A stretch of 64,000 bases of DNA from NCBI RefSeq assembly GCF_027924145.1, contig NZ_BRVP01000013.1, positions 57,118-121,117 of the forward strand, in the 5' to 3' direction. This document shows positions 1-8,706 of the stretch, piece after piece; the first letter of the stretch is position 1; each line of letters opens with the position of its first letter. The notes beneath the pieces are model-generated. The model did not search any database. It was not told the DNA's origin and worked only from the letters and a program-made list of their open reading frames with translations. The position numbers were made by a program, and so were the translations under genes. Source of the stretch: Neptunitalea chrysea (GTDB lineage Bacteria > Bacteroidota > Bacteroidia > Flavobacteriales > Flavobacteriaceae).

Positions 1-106
1 CGCCCCAGAAAACTTTTTCGACTTCTTTTTTCATTTCCCCAGGCGATTGTGCTATACCTATACAAGGTAGTAACAACAATAAAGCAAGTAGTTTAAACAG
101 TTTCAT
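1..106 (-). CDS. N-terminus of a secreted protein, cut by the window edge
   Basis: Only the first 35 codons are present, starting at an ATG at 106. They encode a Sec signal peptide: MKLF, a leucine-rich core, then CIGIAQ as the likely cleavage site, followed by SPGEMKKEVEK. It begins 10 bp after the stop of the 640-residue DUF3857/transglutaminase gene, so the two are probably one operon. In Flavobacteria such genes often occur as tandem DUF3857 paralogues, but too little is visible here to assign a family. Confidence 0.6.
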   Translation of the reverse strand, partial: MKLFKLLALLLLLPCIGIAQSPGEMKKEVEKVFWG

Positions 107-116
107 TGGTTATGTT

Positions 117-2039
117 TTAAATTTTGGTCAGGGTAATAGTTTCCTGATACATATTGGTAAGTTGTTTGTGAAATTCGTTCCAGGCGGCAAAGTTCTCTTT
201 GGCTATTTTGTCTTTGTGAAAAGCAAATTTTTTGGTGTATACCACCTTATCTCCTTTTTGCTCGTATCCTAACGATATAGCAAAATCAGGATTGTTTATT
301 TCAATAGCCTTTGGTAAATAGGTTACTTTGTACCCTGCAGGTATGGTAAGTTCTACCACATCTTCAATATTTTTTTTGTAGTAAAGCGAATAGTCGGTTT
401 TACGTTTTTCAAAATCGTATGAAGAATAGATGTTCTCATACTCCATAGTTATGTACAAGTCTTTATCGTAACTTGTTACAAAGCTATCTAAGGTAATATC
501 ATAATCTATTACAATATTGGCTTCTCTATCGGTTAAATCAGAAGTAACCGGATTAGCAATAGATACATTACCATTATCGTAAAACGAAAGGAAGTACTTT
601 AAAAAGTCTTCTTTATTGTTGTTCTCAATCGTATGAAAATATTGTAGTAAACTAGTTCTACTTTCCCCTTGCAATTGTTTGTGCGCCTTACCTGTAAGTT
701 GTTCTCCATCTAAGGTCAGTTGAATTACAGAAGCATTTTTGTTGTGCTCAGACTTTACATCGGGTATGCGTTCTAAAATATAGTTATCGCCATCTTCAAT
801 AAGTACTTGTCGGTTTTGTATACGGTTGGCATATTCGCCAAATACATTGTAATCTTCGGTACCATCTAAAAATACAAAACTATCATGGTATTTAACGGCA
901 CAGATCATATGATTATCTACTGCTAAATTAGGAGTACTATAATCATATGCAATATGGTTGGTACCTATCCAACAAAGGCGGGCATCAAAACCAGCTTCGG
1001 TAAGCATGTTTTTAGTAAGGTTCGCCATGCCCTTACAGTCGCCATAGCGGTTGGTAAATACGTTGCTTGCTTCGTCTGGTTTAAAACCGGCAATACCGTC
1101 TTCAAAAGCAATGTAGCGTATGTTGTCTTGTACCCAGTAAAAAATGTTTTTAATTTTTTCTTCGTCGGTAGTAGCGTCCTTTGTAAGCTCTGCTACTTTA
1201 GCCGCAAAAACACTATGATTGTTTTTTAGTTCATCGGTAAGCGATTTGTACCAAGCATATTGATCGGCAGTAGACTCAAATAGGCGTACTTTTTTATTGT
1301 TTTTAGACTGCGATTTTGCCAACACTAACAAATGCGGATAAATATAGCTGTATCCAAGCATCTTTTTTTCCTTGTATTGGGCCGGTAAGTTTTTGGCGGT
1401 GTAAGTATACAGCGTACCGATATTGGTTGGGGTTACTGTTTTTTGAATATCGAACCCTTCAAAATTCATTTCCTTAAATTCAATATCAAGCCAAGACGGT
1501 ACGTTAATATAGATTTTATGAGTTTCTATGGGGTACTTCTCCATGAAAGAGATTGTAGTAAAGTACTTAATGTCTTTATACTTTTTGGTAATATAAATAT
1601 CGTATTTAGATCCGAATAAAGGAAAGTCTATATCGCAATGTTTTACAAGAACATCCTGATGAAAAATACCATTGCTATTAAAAATTTCATCTTTAGTTTT
1701 TAAAAGTATTTTCTTTTTTTTCTCAGAACGGGTAGCCTCAAACTTCGTAATTTCAGACTCACTGTTGTAGAATTCGTATATCGGAATATCGGCACGGTTA
1801 CCAATGTTATAAATACTTTGAGAAGTTGCTTCGGTTACTACAACCAGTTGTTTGCCCGAGTTAAAATGAAAAGATATATTGTTTTCAAAATAATCCAAAG
1901 CAAGGTCATCATCTGTAAACTGCTTTTTCAATTCGCTTGCATGTGCAATTTGTTCATCACTTATCTTAAGTTTTTTTTGTGCGTGTAAGCTTAAAAAAGC
2001 CAATGAAAAAAGCGAAATAGCAATTAGTCTTTTATTCAT
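117..2039 (-). CDS. Secreted DUF3857 / transglutaminase-like protein
   Basis: A 640-residue protein with a signal peptide (cleavage near LHAQ, residue 20). Residues ~50-250 fit the beta-rich DUF3857 domain. Residues ~280-400 form a transglutaminase/papain-like core with the motif NRYGDCKGMA (Cys near 335), a His in DNHMICAV (near 376) and an Asp in FLDGTED (near 392), so the Cys-His-Asp triad looks intact. The last ~200 residues are a DUF3858-like beta-domain. The family is exported in Bacteroidota and its substrate is not established. It is first in a likely operon with the gene at 1-106. A peptidase or cross-linking role is inferred from the triad only. Confidence 0.85.
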   Translation of the reverse strand: MNKRLIAISLFSLAFLSLHAQKKLKISDEQIAHASELKKQFTDDDLALDYFENNISFHFNSGKQLVVVTEATSQSIYNIGNRADIPIYEFYNSESEITKFEATRSEKKKKILLKTKDEIFNSNGIFHQDVLVKHCDIDFPLFGSKYDIYITKKYKDIKYFTTISFMEKYPIETHKIYINVPSWLDIEFKEMNFEGFDIQKTVTPTNIGTLYTYTAKNLPAQYKEKKMLGYSYIYPHLLVLAKSQSKNNKKVRLFESTADQYAWYKSLTDELKNNHSVFAAKVAELTKDATTDEEKIKNIFYWVQDNIRYIAFEDGIAGFKPDEASNVFTNRYGDCKGMANLTKNMLTEAGFDARLCWIGTNHIAYDYSTPNLAVDNHMICAVKYHDSFVFLDGTEDYNVFGEYANRIQNRQVLIEDGDNYILERIPDVKSEHNKNASVIQLTLDGEQLTGKAHKQLQGESRTSLLQYFHTIENNNKEDFLKYFLSFYDNGNVSIANPVTSDLTDREANIVIDYDITLDSFVTSYDKDLYITMEYENIYSSYDFEKRKTDYSLYYKKNIEDVVELTIPAGYKVTYLPKAIEINNPDFAISLGYEQKGDKVVYTKKFAFHKDKIAKENFAAWNEFHKQLTNMYQETITLTKI

Positions 2040-2633
2040 TATGTGGTAGGTTTATTAGCAAAAATAATATTTTTTAATAAACGATAATGTTTTAATCAAT
2101 TTTTTAAGAAAAATGTAGAGAAATAGGATAAGATATTATTAATGTAATTGATTATGAGTCGGTTTGTTTACAGTTGGTCTGTTTTTTAAGACGGGTTAAA
2201 ACAGTACTAAGGTTCTTTTTTGAAACGTTTGGTACAAGGCGTTCTACATATATTTTTAGTGAGTTTCCTTTAAAAACGCTGTTCCATATGCAATTCTTTA
2301 TGCGCTTTTTAATGTGTATTAAAACTCATCAAAAAAATAAAATAGAGGTAAAAGTTGTTAAAAAGATAAGAAAAAAACTGCGCAGTTCATGCTGGATGAT
2401 ATTTAACAAATTTAAAAAGGTATAAACCTTTTACTAATGTTTTACAATTCCTGCGCAGTACAAGAAAAAACTACTTGTATTATACACTATAAATAGTGCT
2501 AAAAACTACTCTACGTACAAATGTACGGTATAAATTAATTAAGATTACTAAAATGTGTAATTTTTTAATAAAACCGTAACAGATTGATAATATTATATCA
2601 AATCTGCTTAAAAAGTGTAATAATATAACAACA

Positions 2634-2773
2634 TAAAAAAAGCTGTGCTACTTATAGTTACAACCTTATAAAGCCTCTGTAATACCATAACCCTTATTGT
2701 CCCCACAACCCTAGGTAATTGATGCAAGATGCTTTAGTTAGCTCATATCATTAAGCGTGCTGCACAGCTCTTA
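2634..2773 (-). ncRNA. Candidate structured small RNA, possibly 6S-Flavo-like
   Basis: In a ~1 kb gap without a convincing gene, the minus strand holds a ~130-nt segment whose ends pair: AGCUGUGC (2769-2762) with GCACAGCU (2648-2641), followed at once by a run of seven U. Inside, AACUAAAGC can pair with GCUUU..AGGUU, and UUGU-GGGG-ACAA makes a small apical hairpin, leaving a large unpaired middle. A long closing stem, central bubble and 3' U-run resemble 6S RNA; a flavobacterial 6S class (6S-Flavo) is known. I cannot run a covariance search, so the family call is tentative. The rest of 2040-3028 is AT-rich and I see nothing else in it. Confidence 0.35.
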
Positions 2774-3028
2774 TTTGCAAACTACTTTAAATCTTATTGT
2801 GAGTCTCTTGAAAAAGAAAACTCATGAATTTTTCACTTATAAACAAACAGAAGCTTTTATTGCTTTTGTGTTTGTCTTATTAGTAGATACCGATGGTTGT
2901 AAAAGGTTGCGTAATTTTTTTAATTTTTTTAATTCTGTTAAAAATGCAGTGGTATTTTACTTGTAATAACATTATTACTAAAGTAATGTTGGTGTTTAAG
3001 GCATTGTTTTATAATAAAATAAACTTTA

Positions 3029-3059
3029 TTGCTGCTTATAGTGTAACTGTGTATCTTTG
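3029..3059 (+). promoter_or_regulatory. Flavobacterial-type promoter for the pseudouridine synthase gene
   Basis: TTG at 3029-3031 and TATCTTTG at 3052-3059 are separated by 20 bp, matching the Bacteroidota -33 TTG / -7 TAnnTTTG consensus. Transcription would begin near 3066, leaving a leader of only about 10 nt before the ATG at 3075. Confidence 0.7.
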
Positions 3060-3074
3060 TTGAAAATTTAATCT

Positions 3075-3950
3075 ATGAGTAGAAGTGATAAGTCGTCAGA
3101 TAAAAATTCAGGGCGACAAGGAGGAGGACCACGTAAAAATAGTTTTGCCAAAGGGAATGCGCCAATCAAAAAAAGATGGGAAAATACCAAACCGCAATTA
3201 AATGAAAAACCCCAAACTCCGAAAAAGGAAGTAGGAGGAGGTATACGTCTTAACAAGTTTATAGCCAACTCTGGAATTTGTAGTCGTAGAGAGGCCGATA
3301 TTTATATTGCTGCAGGGAGTGTTTGGGTAAATGGGAAACCAGTTACCGAAATGGGATACAAAGTGTTACTTACCGACGAGGTAAAGTTTGATGGTAAAAC
3401 GATTACTCCTGAGGCTAAAGAATATCTACTGCTTAATAAACCAAAAGGATTTATTTCAACAACGTCTGACGAACGTGCACGTAAAACAGTAATGGAGTTA
3501 ATTGCCAAAGCTACTAAGAGTAGAATAGTACCGGTAGGTAGATTAGATCGGCCAACTACTGGGTTATTGTTATTTACTAACGATGGTGATTTGGCTAAAA
3601 AACTTACGCACCCGTCTAATGGTGCAACTAAGTTATACCATGTTGGATTAGATAAGCCATTAAGTATGGCCGATATGCTAAAAATTAGAGAAGGATTACA
3701 TTTAGAAGATGGACTTATAGAAGTTGATGAAGTTAGTTATATTGAAAATGCGTCTAAACGAGAAGTAGGGGTGCGTATACATAGTGGACGTAACCGTATT
3801 GTTCGTCGTATTTTTGAACATTTAGGCTACGAGGTAACAATGCTAGACAGGGTATTGTTTGCCAACTTAACCAAAAAAGATTTGCCAAGGGGGCGTTGGA
3901 GATTTTTAACCAAACAAGAGGTGATTAATCTTAAAAACATAAAGAAATAA
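3075..3950 (+). CDS. rluB: 23S rRNA pseudouridine synthase, RsuA/RluB family
   Basis: A 291-residue protein. Residues 1-55 are a basic Gly/Ser/Lys-rich tail, likely disordered and RNA-binding. Residues ~56-105 are an S4 RNA-binding domain (RLNKFIANSGICSRREAD). The catalytic domain follows, with VGRLDRPTTGLLLFTND at 154-170 and the catalytic Asp at 158. HSGRNRIVRRIFEHLGYEV is the conserved C-terminal family motif. The enzyme isomerises a uridine in rRNA. RluB as opposed to the RsuA/RluF relatives is the usual name for this flavobacterial form, but site specificity cannot be read from sequence. It is a single-gene unit with its own promoter and terminator. Confidence 0.9.
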   Translation: MSRSDKSSDKNSGRQGGGPRKNSFAKGNAPIKKRWENTKPQLNEKPQTPKKEVGGGIRLNKFIANSGICSRREADIYIAAGSVWVNGKPVTEMGYKVLLTDEVKFDGKTITPEAKEYLLLNKPKGFISTTSDERARKTVMELIAKATKSRIVPVGRLDRPTTGLLLFTNDGDLAKKLTHPSNGATKLYHVGLDKPLSMADMLKIREGLHLEDGLIEVDEVSYIENASKREVGVRIHSGRNRIVRRIFEHLGYEVTMLDRVLFANLTKKDLPRGRWRFLTKQEVINLKNIKK

Positions 3951-3957
3951 AATAAAA

Positions 3958-3985
3958 ATCCCTGAGCTTGCTCAGGGATTTTTTT
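3958..3985 (+). terminator. Intrinsic terminator of rluB
   Basis: ATCCCTGAGC (3958-3967) pairs with GCTCAGGGAT (3970-3979), and T-tract to 3985 follows. It begins 8 bp after the rluB stop codon. Confidence 0.9.
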
Positions 3986-4092
3986 GCCTAACTAAAACAC
4001 ATATTCTACTCGTTCCTCCTCGTAAAACTGTTCTTTGCTCAAAGATGATAAAAGTTGTATTATTTTCTAAGGGGTGTTTACCTTCGTTTTTA

Positions 4093-4210
4093 TAGGGATA
4101 TCCCTATTTTATTGGTACTCAATAATTGAGATTAAATACTTAGAGACTTTTCTTGAAATAGAAATGCAATGTTTACTAAATGCTTGTGGCTTGCCCCGAA
4201 GTGGTTTACT
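4093..4210. repeat. Cluster of small palindromes of dispersed repeat families
   Basis: Three palindromic units stand in a row: a perfect 14-bp palindrome TAGGGATATCCCTA (4093-4106), CTCAATAATTGAG followed by ATTAAAT (4118-4137), and a TTTACTAAATGC..CCCCGAAGTGGTTTACT unit (4171-4210). The second recurs at 17379, 23421, 39602 and, inverted, near 44270. The third recurs at 13529-13577 and 44231-44270. They look like REP-type intergenic elements. No gene is visible between 3986 and 4451. Confidence 0.65.
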
Positions 4211-4269
4211 CTGTAATAGAGCGTAAATGGCTTGCGCGTAAAATTTGATGTAGTTCACTTGTTTAATTA

Positions 4270-4468
4270 CACACAACGTCTAGTATAAGAAACGTAGGGC
4301 AGGTGATAAGCACTATCGTTTCGGTTTATTACTTAGCTAAATATAAATATTTTGCTTTTATCTTTTCTACTATAAACACCAAATTTTATATTTAGCGGAT
4401 TTTGTGAATAAACACAGACTTTTCGGTTAAGCCAAAAATGCCCTATGTTTTTTATACACTGTTGTGTG
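4270..4468 (-). repeat. attC-like long imperfect hairpin H1
   Basis: Outer arms CACACAAC (4270-4277) and GTTGTGTG (4461-4468) are perfect complements. After a short unpaired spacer, GTATAAGAAACGTAGGGCA pairs with TGCCCTATGTTTTTTATAC, and a further nested inverted repeat (GCTAAATATAA / TTATATTTAGC, 4335-4396) lies inside. The layout of outer box, spacer, second box and variable centre is that of an integron attC site. The gene at 4452-5150 uses the TATAA of the right arm as its stop. Sister elements lie at 8571-8706 and 9085-9219 in the same orientation. Confidence 0.6.
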
Positions 4469-5150
4469 CCGTTTTTATTCCTTCGTTTTGTTCTTTTCTC
4501 TTTCTGCTTTTCTTAAATTTTCTTACGTAATATACTATAAATCCAATTTGTAATAATGTACCAAAAACTGAAGGTAAAAATTGGCTATATGGTTGGTAAT
4601 TCTCAAAAACAGTTCCTGAAAATGCAGATAACAATGCAGTAAATGCTCCAATCATTTTGAATATATGTTCAAAAAGCCACATATTTCTGTAAGTCTTTTT
4701 TGGAATTAAATAACGTATAAAATCGTAAATAATTATCATTAATAAAGCTCCAACTGTACTATATACAATTATTGGTGACCAATACATCCCGATAGACTTG
4801 AAATAGTATAAAAAGTAAGAAACTGAAATAAGCGAAACAATAGCAAACGAAATATCAATTAATTTTGGACTATTAGATTTGGTTTGCAAAATCCTATATC
4901 CAGAGAACCCGTAATAGGCACTCAAAACAGTTATTATTAATAAAAAAGTATTTCGGTTAAAAATAAAAACCCCAATTAATCCTGTTAGCACAACAATTAT
5001 TAAGAGTGTTAAAAAATAATTACCACTTTTTTTATGCCACTTTCCACCTTTTTTAATTGTCAAAGCTATAATTCCAAGTAATATGGCAATTGAGCCTGAA
5101 ATAACGTGAATAAAAATATTTGAATTATGTAAAAATGAATATTCAGACAT
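4452..5150 (-). CDS. DUF2306-like multi-pass membrane protein
   Basis: A 232-residue protein with about seven hydrophobic segments. HVISGSIAILLGIIALTIKKGGKWHKKSGN near residues 15-45 is the typical N-terminal pattern of DUF2306-type predicted inner-membrane proteins: a helix pair with conserved His, then a Lys/His-rich cytosolic loop. The C-terminus (KSRKRKEQNEGIKTAHNSV) is charged and ends inside hairpin H1, with the last six residues encoded by the repeat arm, as in integron gene cassettes. No biochemical role is known for the family. A copy of its N-terminal sequence is found as a fragment at 6730-6825. Confidence 0.7.
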   Translation of the reverse strand: MSEYSFLHNSNIFIHVISGSIAILLGIIALTIKKGGKWHKKSGNYFLTLLIIVVLTGLIGVFIFNRNTFLLIITVLSAYYGFSGYRILQTKSNSPKLIDISFAIVSLISVSYFLYYFKSIGMYWSPIIVYSTVGALLMIIIYDFIRYLIPKKTYRNMWLFEHIFKMIGAFTALLSAFSGTVFENYQPYSQFLPSVFGTLLQIGFIVYYVRKFKKSRKRKEQNEGIKTAHNSV

Positions 5151-5287
5151 ATTAGAGTTTAATTAATTTTATTATTCTACCAATTTCCTTTTTCATATAA
5201 ATCCAAAAATGAAGCTGCTGAAAGATTGAAAAAGTCGACTAAAAAGTGAGCCAATATAATCCACTTTAAACTATCCGTTTTCTTATA

Positions 5288-6202
5288 GAGGTGATTTAAA
5301 CTTTTATATATAAAAACAAGCAGTTCATAATTAGTAATTTAGAGTTGAACACCAATAAATTACAATTCAATGAACTGCAAGTACACAAATTTACAAAAAG
5401 AGCTAAAAGAAAATTGTATTTTATGCTTTATTCCAAAAAATAAGCGAGGATTTACCAGTAGTTTTGATATGACTGCTATTTTTAAGTGTATTGTCCATAA
5501 ACTCAAAACAGGCTGCCAATGGAGTTTTTTATTCGTTGATATAGAAGGATGTAAGCCACCTTTTTCTTGGCAAACAGTTTACTATTACTATCGAAAGTGG
5601 AGCGAAAAAGGTGTTTTTAAAGAGATGTTTGAGACGTATTTGGAAATACAAAAAGATAAACTGGATACCGAAAAATTAAACCTTGACGGCACGCACAGTT
5701 TGGTAAATAAATCGGCACAAAGTGTAGCCTACCAACATCGGAAAAGAGGACGGACTTCTAATATTTTGATTATGACCGATGGGAAAGGTATCCCCATTGC
5801 TAATGGAGGAATCATTAGTGGAAACCATAACGACCTTTTCCAAATAGTTCCACAGTATGCACAGATGATAAGAGATTTAAAAAATTGTGGGATTTGTACA
5901 GAAAACAGTATTCAAAATGCGGATAAAGGCTTTGATTCTAAAAACTTTAGAAGAGCCATACATAGAAGAAAAATGTTTGCTAATATGGTTGAGAACAAGC
6001 GTAACAGAAAAACAAACAAAAGAGGGAGAAAACGATTTTTTAACCAAGATATTTATAACCAAAGGTTTGTAAATGAACGTACATTTGCTTGGATGGACAG
6101 TTTTAGAACCTTACTAATACGATTTGATACATTAGATTCTTCTTGGTTGAATTGGCATTATTTAGCTTTTGCTCTTATTTTAATAAAAGTTTAAACGAGT
6201 TC
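5288..6202 (+). mobile_element. IS5-type insertion sequence, 915 bp, with 3-bp target duplication
   Basis: The left end GAGGTGATTTAAACTTTTAT (from 5288) and the complement of the right end, GAACTCGTTTAAACTTTTAT (from 6202), form imperfect terminal inverted repeats. They are flanked by ATA at 5285-5287 and ATA at 6203-6205. Removing the element plus one ATA restores the CPBP reading frame exactly, which fixes the boundaries. It carries a single transposase gene. Confidence 0.85.
5370..6194 (+). CDS. DDE transposase, IS5-like
   Basis: A 274-residue transposase in one reading frame. It has an N-terminal helical DNA-binding part (CIVHKLKTGCQWSFLF, WQTVYYYYRKW), then the catalytic acidic residues: Asp in LNLDGTHS (near 109), Asp in NADKGFDS (near 188) and Glu in VNERTFAWMDSFR (near 240), the pattern of IS5 and related families. 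It would catalyse cut-and-paste movement of the surrounding 915-bp element. The gene is intact, so the element may be recent. Its start lies about 80 bp inside the left end and its stop 8 bp from the right end. Confidence 0.9.
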   Translation: MNCKYTNLQKELKENCILCFIPKNKRGFTSSFDMTAIFKCIVHKLKTGCQWSFLFVDIEGCKPPFSWQTVYYYYRKWSEKGVFKEMFETYLEIQKDKLDTEKLNLDGTHSLVNKSAQSVAYQHRKRGRTSNILIMTDGKGIPIANGGIISGNHNDLFQIVPQYAQMIRDLKNCGICTENSIQNADKGFDSKNFRRAIHRRKMFANMVENKRNRKTNKRGRKRFFNQDIYNQRFVNERTFAWMDSFRTLLIRFDTLDSSWLNWHYLAFALILIKV

Positions 6203-6729
6203 ATAAACTAATCCCCAAATTATTCCCATAATAAATGTCGAAATTATGACTATTAAACCACTATTTAACTCTGAATTTATCCCGAAAACTGCGTGATTTA
6301 ATGCAAATACTAAACTTGTAAAAAGTATCGCCATCCATTTTGACCAGTTTTTAGAATACTCAAACAGGAGACCACGCCAATAGAATTCTTCAATCCAAGG
6401 ATTAATTAAAGCCAAGAGTATCCAAGGCAACCAAACTTGCCAAATATCTAGTGTTTCATAGTGCATTAAAAACAAGGGCAGGGGAAGTATTCCAATAAAT
6501 AGGGCTAAAATATTCCAACCAAAAGATCCTTTTGATTTTTGTAACCACGCCGTTCGGGTTTCTTTTTCAGTATATCTCAAAATGAAAAATACAAACAGAT
6601 ACCATTCAATTAATATTATGGGTATAAACGCCCATTTTCCTATGAACTTTCCAAACAAAAATGCAATGGCGAAGTTAATGGCGATAATCAATAATGGTGA
6701 CGCAAGAACTATTTTCCTTTTTGTTAACT

Positions 6730-6825
6730 TCATACAGTTTTAGTTTTTATCCAATGTAATAAGGTAATTAAGCCTTCAATAACTTGAATGAAAATATTTG
6801 AATTATGCAATAAAGAATAAGAAGC
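6730..6825 (-). pseudogene. N-terminal fragment of a DUF2306 paralogue
   Basis: Read on the minus strand this gives ASYSLLHNSNIFIQVIEG and 13 further codons, then a stop that overlaps the ATG of the CPBP gene. SLLHNSNIFIQVI matches SFLHNSNIFIHVI at the start of the DUF2306 protein at 4452-5150. It begins directly after a stop codon and lacks the rest of the family, so it is a decayed duplicate rather than a gene. Confidence 0.6.
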
Positions 6826-6834
6826 CTATTGAAA

Positions 6835-7290
6835 TTAATATTTTGGTGTTAATTTAATCTTAATGTCACTTGAAACATCGAATAACCAAAATTTAAAATC
6901 TTTAGAACCAAACATACCATAGGCATTATTAGAAAACCCAAATCCTTCTTTTGGTATTCCCATCCAATTGTTATCCAAAACATTGTTCGAGTTTTCGTCA
7001 TGAAAATATTTTACTGCGTATGTACCACTTTTAATGTCTTTAAATATTATTACGCAAGTATGGTTTTCAATTTCCACTTCAGCACCAGTTACCCTTCGAT
7101 TATTTTCATCCAATAATTCAAGTAAAACAACACCCTTATTACTATTCAGTTTTGTGATTTCAATTTCCATCTTGTTTTGTGCAAATATTAATAAGGGCAT
7201 TAGAAAAGAAATGCAGAAAAGAGAAATGCAGAAAGTAAAATGTTGAGTACTATAAATCATAAGGCTTATTTTTAAAGTATTAGATTTCAA
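6835..7290 (-). CDS. Secreted DUF2141 family protein
   Basis: A 151-residue protein with a long N-terminus; the hydrophobic stretch at ~15-37 ending LIFAQ is the signal peptide, and translation could also start at MIYSTQH (residue 11). The mature part carries the DUF2141 signature: VKYFHDENSNNVLDNN followed by GIPKEGFGFSNNAYGMFG. These are exported beta-sandwich proteins of about this length with unknown function, and their acidic DENSN loop is often thought to bind cations. The gene lies in the accessory patch, between the decayed DUF2306 fragment and the AraC gene, all on the same strand. Confidence 0.8.
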   Translation of the reverse strand: MKSNTLKISLMIYSTQHFTFCISLFCISFLMPLLIFAQNKMEIEITKLNSNKGVVLLELLDENNRRVTGAEVEIENHTCVIIFKDIKSGTYAVKYFHDENSNNVLDNNWMGIPKEGFGFSNNAYGMFGSKDFKFWLFDVSSDIKIKLTPKY

Positions 7291-7370
7291 AAATTATAGC
7301 ACAAATTAAAGAGTTAAAAGGTAATGAATCGCCTCAAAAGGTAGGGATAGACCAATTTTGCTAAATAAAT

Positions 7371-8516
7371 TTAATCCTTTTGATACTGCGAAGGCGTTTT
7401 ACCAACTTGTTGTTTGAAAATTTTATTAAATGAAGCTTTAGAACGGAAGCCACACTCAAAAGCAATTGCTAAAATTGTATACCGAGCATAGGATGGGTTT
7501 TTTAATTTAGACTTAACCTGTTCAACTCTATAATTATTTATAAAATTAAAAAAATTTGAATTGGTGTTTTGATTGATAACTTGAGAGAGTTGGTTGGGTG
7601 TAATATCTAAAAGTTGGGAGAGTTTTGAAAGGCTTAAATTTTCATCCAGAAATGGTTTTTCCTTTTCCATATATTTCAATAAGTTGTTTAGGATTTGTTT
7701 CGCAGCATCATTATCTAAACCAGAATTCTTATAAGATTCTTTATTTAAAAGGTGAGTGCTTTTGGAGATTGAAGATGATGGATATGAAGTAAAGATTGTA
7801 GTTTGACGCAATCCAAAATATCCAATTAATAATAGATATATCGAAAGAATGCCACCTACTACCGCAAAAAGGTTTTGATAATTAAGCATACCGTAGTTAA
7901 CACCGTAGCGAATTACAATATATACTACCACGAAAACTACCAATAATGAAATCACAATCCACTTTAGCCAATTGAGGTTTATTTTTTCAGTATATGAAAA
8001 ATTATCAGGAAGTGATTTTTGATATTTTATGAGTACAAACAAACTAAATATTGAGTAGCTTCCACATATTATAGCCAATAGCGTTGCTGAAAAATATTGT
8101 ATGACATTTGGAACATCTTCGCTAAAATGTAGAAAGCCATATGATACTGTAATAGAATTGTGATTGTTTATAAAAAAATAAAAAATTACAATGTTATATA
8201 CAAGATAAGGGAGAATGTGAATTGCATATTTCCCAAATCGGGTTTCAATATTAAATGCTAGGGAATAAATGTATAAAAATAAAATAGGTGAACTTAATAA
8301 AGGTAATGAATATCCAAGCAACTGTAGGAAATGTGGAGCCCTGACAATTGGTGATAAACTATCATAATAGAATAGCAATTGAAAAGATACTATTGCAAGC
8401 CAAACTATCAATAAAAAATCTGGATAGGTTTTTTTCTTTTTTGCACGAATCAAGAATATTAAGAATAAACCTTGGATTGCTCCTGCAAAAATTAAAGATT
8501 TTAGCAACATTTCCAA
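7371..8516 (-). CDS. AraC-family regulator with a seven-helix membrane N-domain
   Basis: A 381-residue protein. Residues 1-240 hold about seven membrane helices (LIFAGAIQGLFLIFLI first). Residues ~275-381 are an AraC/XylS DNA-binding domain with both helix-turn-helix units: LSKLSQLLDITPNQLSQVIN and TILAIAFECGFRSKASFNKIF, ending GKTPSQYQK. This membrane-AraC architecture is frequent in Flavobacteria, where it is thought to couple an unknown membrane signal directly to transcription. The target is unknown. The neighbouring DUF2141, CPBP and DUF2306 genes on the same strand are candidates by position only. Its upstream region runs into hairpin H2. Confidence 0.88.
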   Translation of the reverse strand: MEMLLKSLIFAGAIQGLFLIFLIRAKKKKTYPDFLLIVWLAIVSFQLLFYYDSLSPIVRAPHFLQLLGYSLPLLSSPILFLYIYSLAFNIETRFGKYAIHILPYLVYNIVIFYFFINNHNSITVSYGFLHFSEDVPNVIQYFSATLLAIICGSYSIFSLFVLIKYQKSLPDNFSYTEKINLNWLKWIVISLLVVFVVVYIVIRYGVNYGMLNYQNLFAVVGGILSIYLLLIGYFGLRQTTIFTSYPSSSISKSTHLLNKESYKNSGLDNDAAKQILNNLLKYMEKEKPFLDENLSLSKLSQLLDITPNQLSQVINQNTNSNFFNFINNYRVEQVKSKLKNPSYARYTILAIAFECGFRSKASFNKIFKQQVGKTPSQYQKD

Positions 8517-8570
8517 TTTTTTTAGTATTTCGATATCAGAATAAACATATAATTTCAGTTTTTCAAATGG

Positions 8571-8706
8571 CCCACAACGGACCGCATGTAATAAAAGTTG
8601 CGGTATTAGGGAACTAATTTAGTAAAAAGAACTGAAGAAAAGTAAAGTCCTACGTATTTAGTAAAAAGAAACAAGACCGCAATTGATTTTTACATGTTGT
8701 TGTGTG
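8571..8706 (-). repeat. attC-like long imperfect hairpin H2
   Basis: The left arm CCCACAACGGACCGCATGTA..TTGCGG (8571-8602) is complementary, with bulges, to the right arm CCGCAATTGATTTTTACATG..GTTGTGTG (8677-8706). The GTTGTGTG box and orientation are the same as in H1 and H3, so it belongs to the same family. The arms are more diverged than in H1 and H3. Confidence 0.55.

Larger units (their letters stand above)
5177..6733 (-). pseudogene. CPBP intramembrane protease gene, split by an insertion sequence
   Basis: The 5' part (6733-6203) encodes 177 residues, with the CPBP/Abi motif NPWIEEFYWRG (Glu115, Glu116, Arg120) and a conserved His147 in FALNHAVFG, on about six membrane helices. It breaks at GLVY where the IS begins. 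The 3' part (5287-5177) continues in frame as KKTDSLKWIILAHFLVDF and ends EKGNW-stop. Joining them across one copy of the 3-bp duplication gives WGLVYKKTDSLKW, as in intact family members, for a protein of about 212 residues. CPBP enzymes cleave membrane-bound substrates (CAAX processing or bacteriocin immunity types). The split form may still make a 180-residue product ending in IS sequence (ELV). Confidence 0.85.

Noticed and set aside
2174..2966. Two plus-strand frames of 83 and 69 codons in the gap before rluB
   Set aside because: Low-complexity Lys/Phe/Asn composition from AT-rich DNA, with no signal or domain; part of the second overlaps the RNA candidate.
6191..6733. Intact 180-residue CPBP protease
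   Set aside because: The last codons (ELV-stop) come from the IS end; the real C-terminus lies beyond the IS at 5177-5287.
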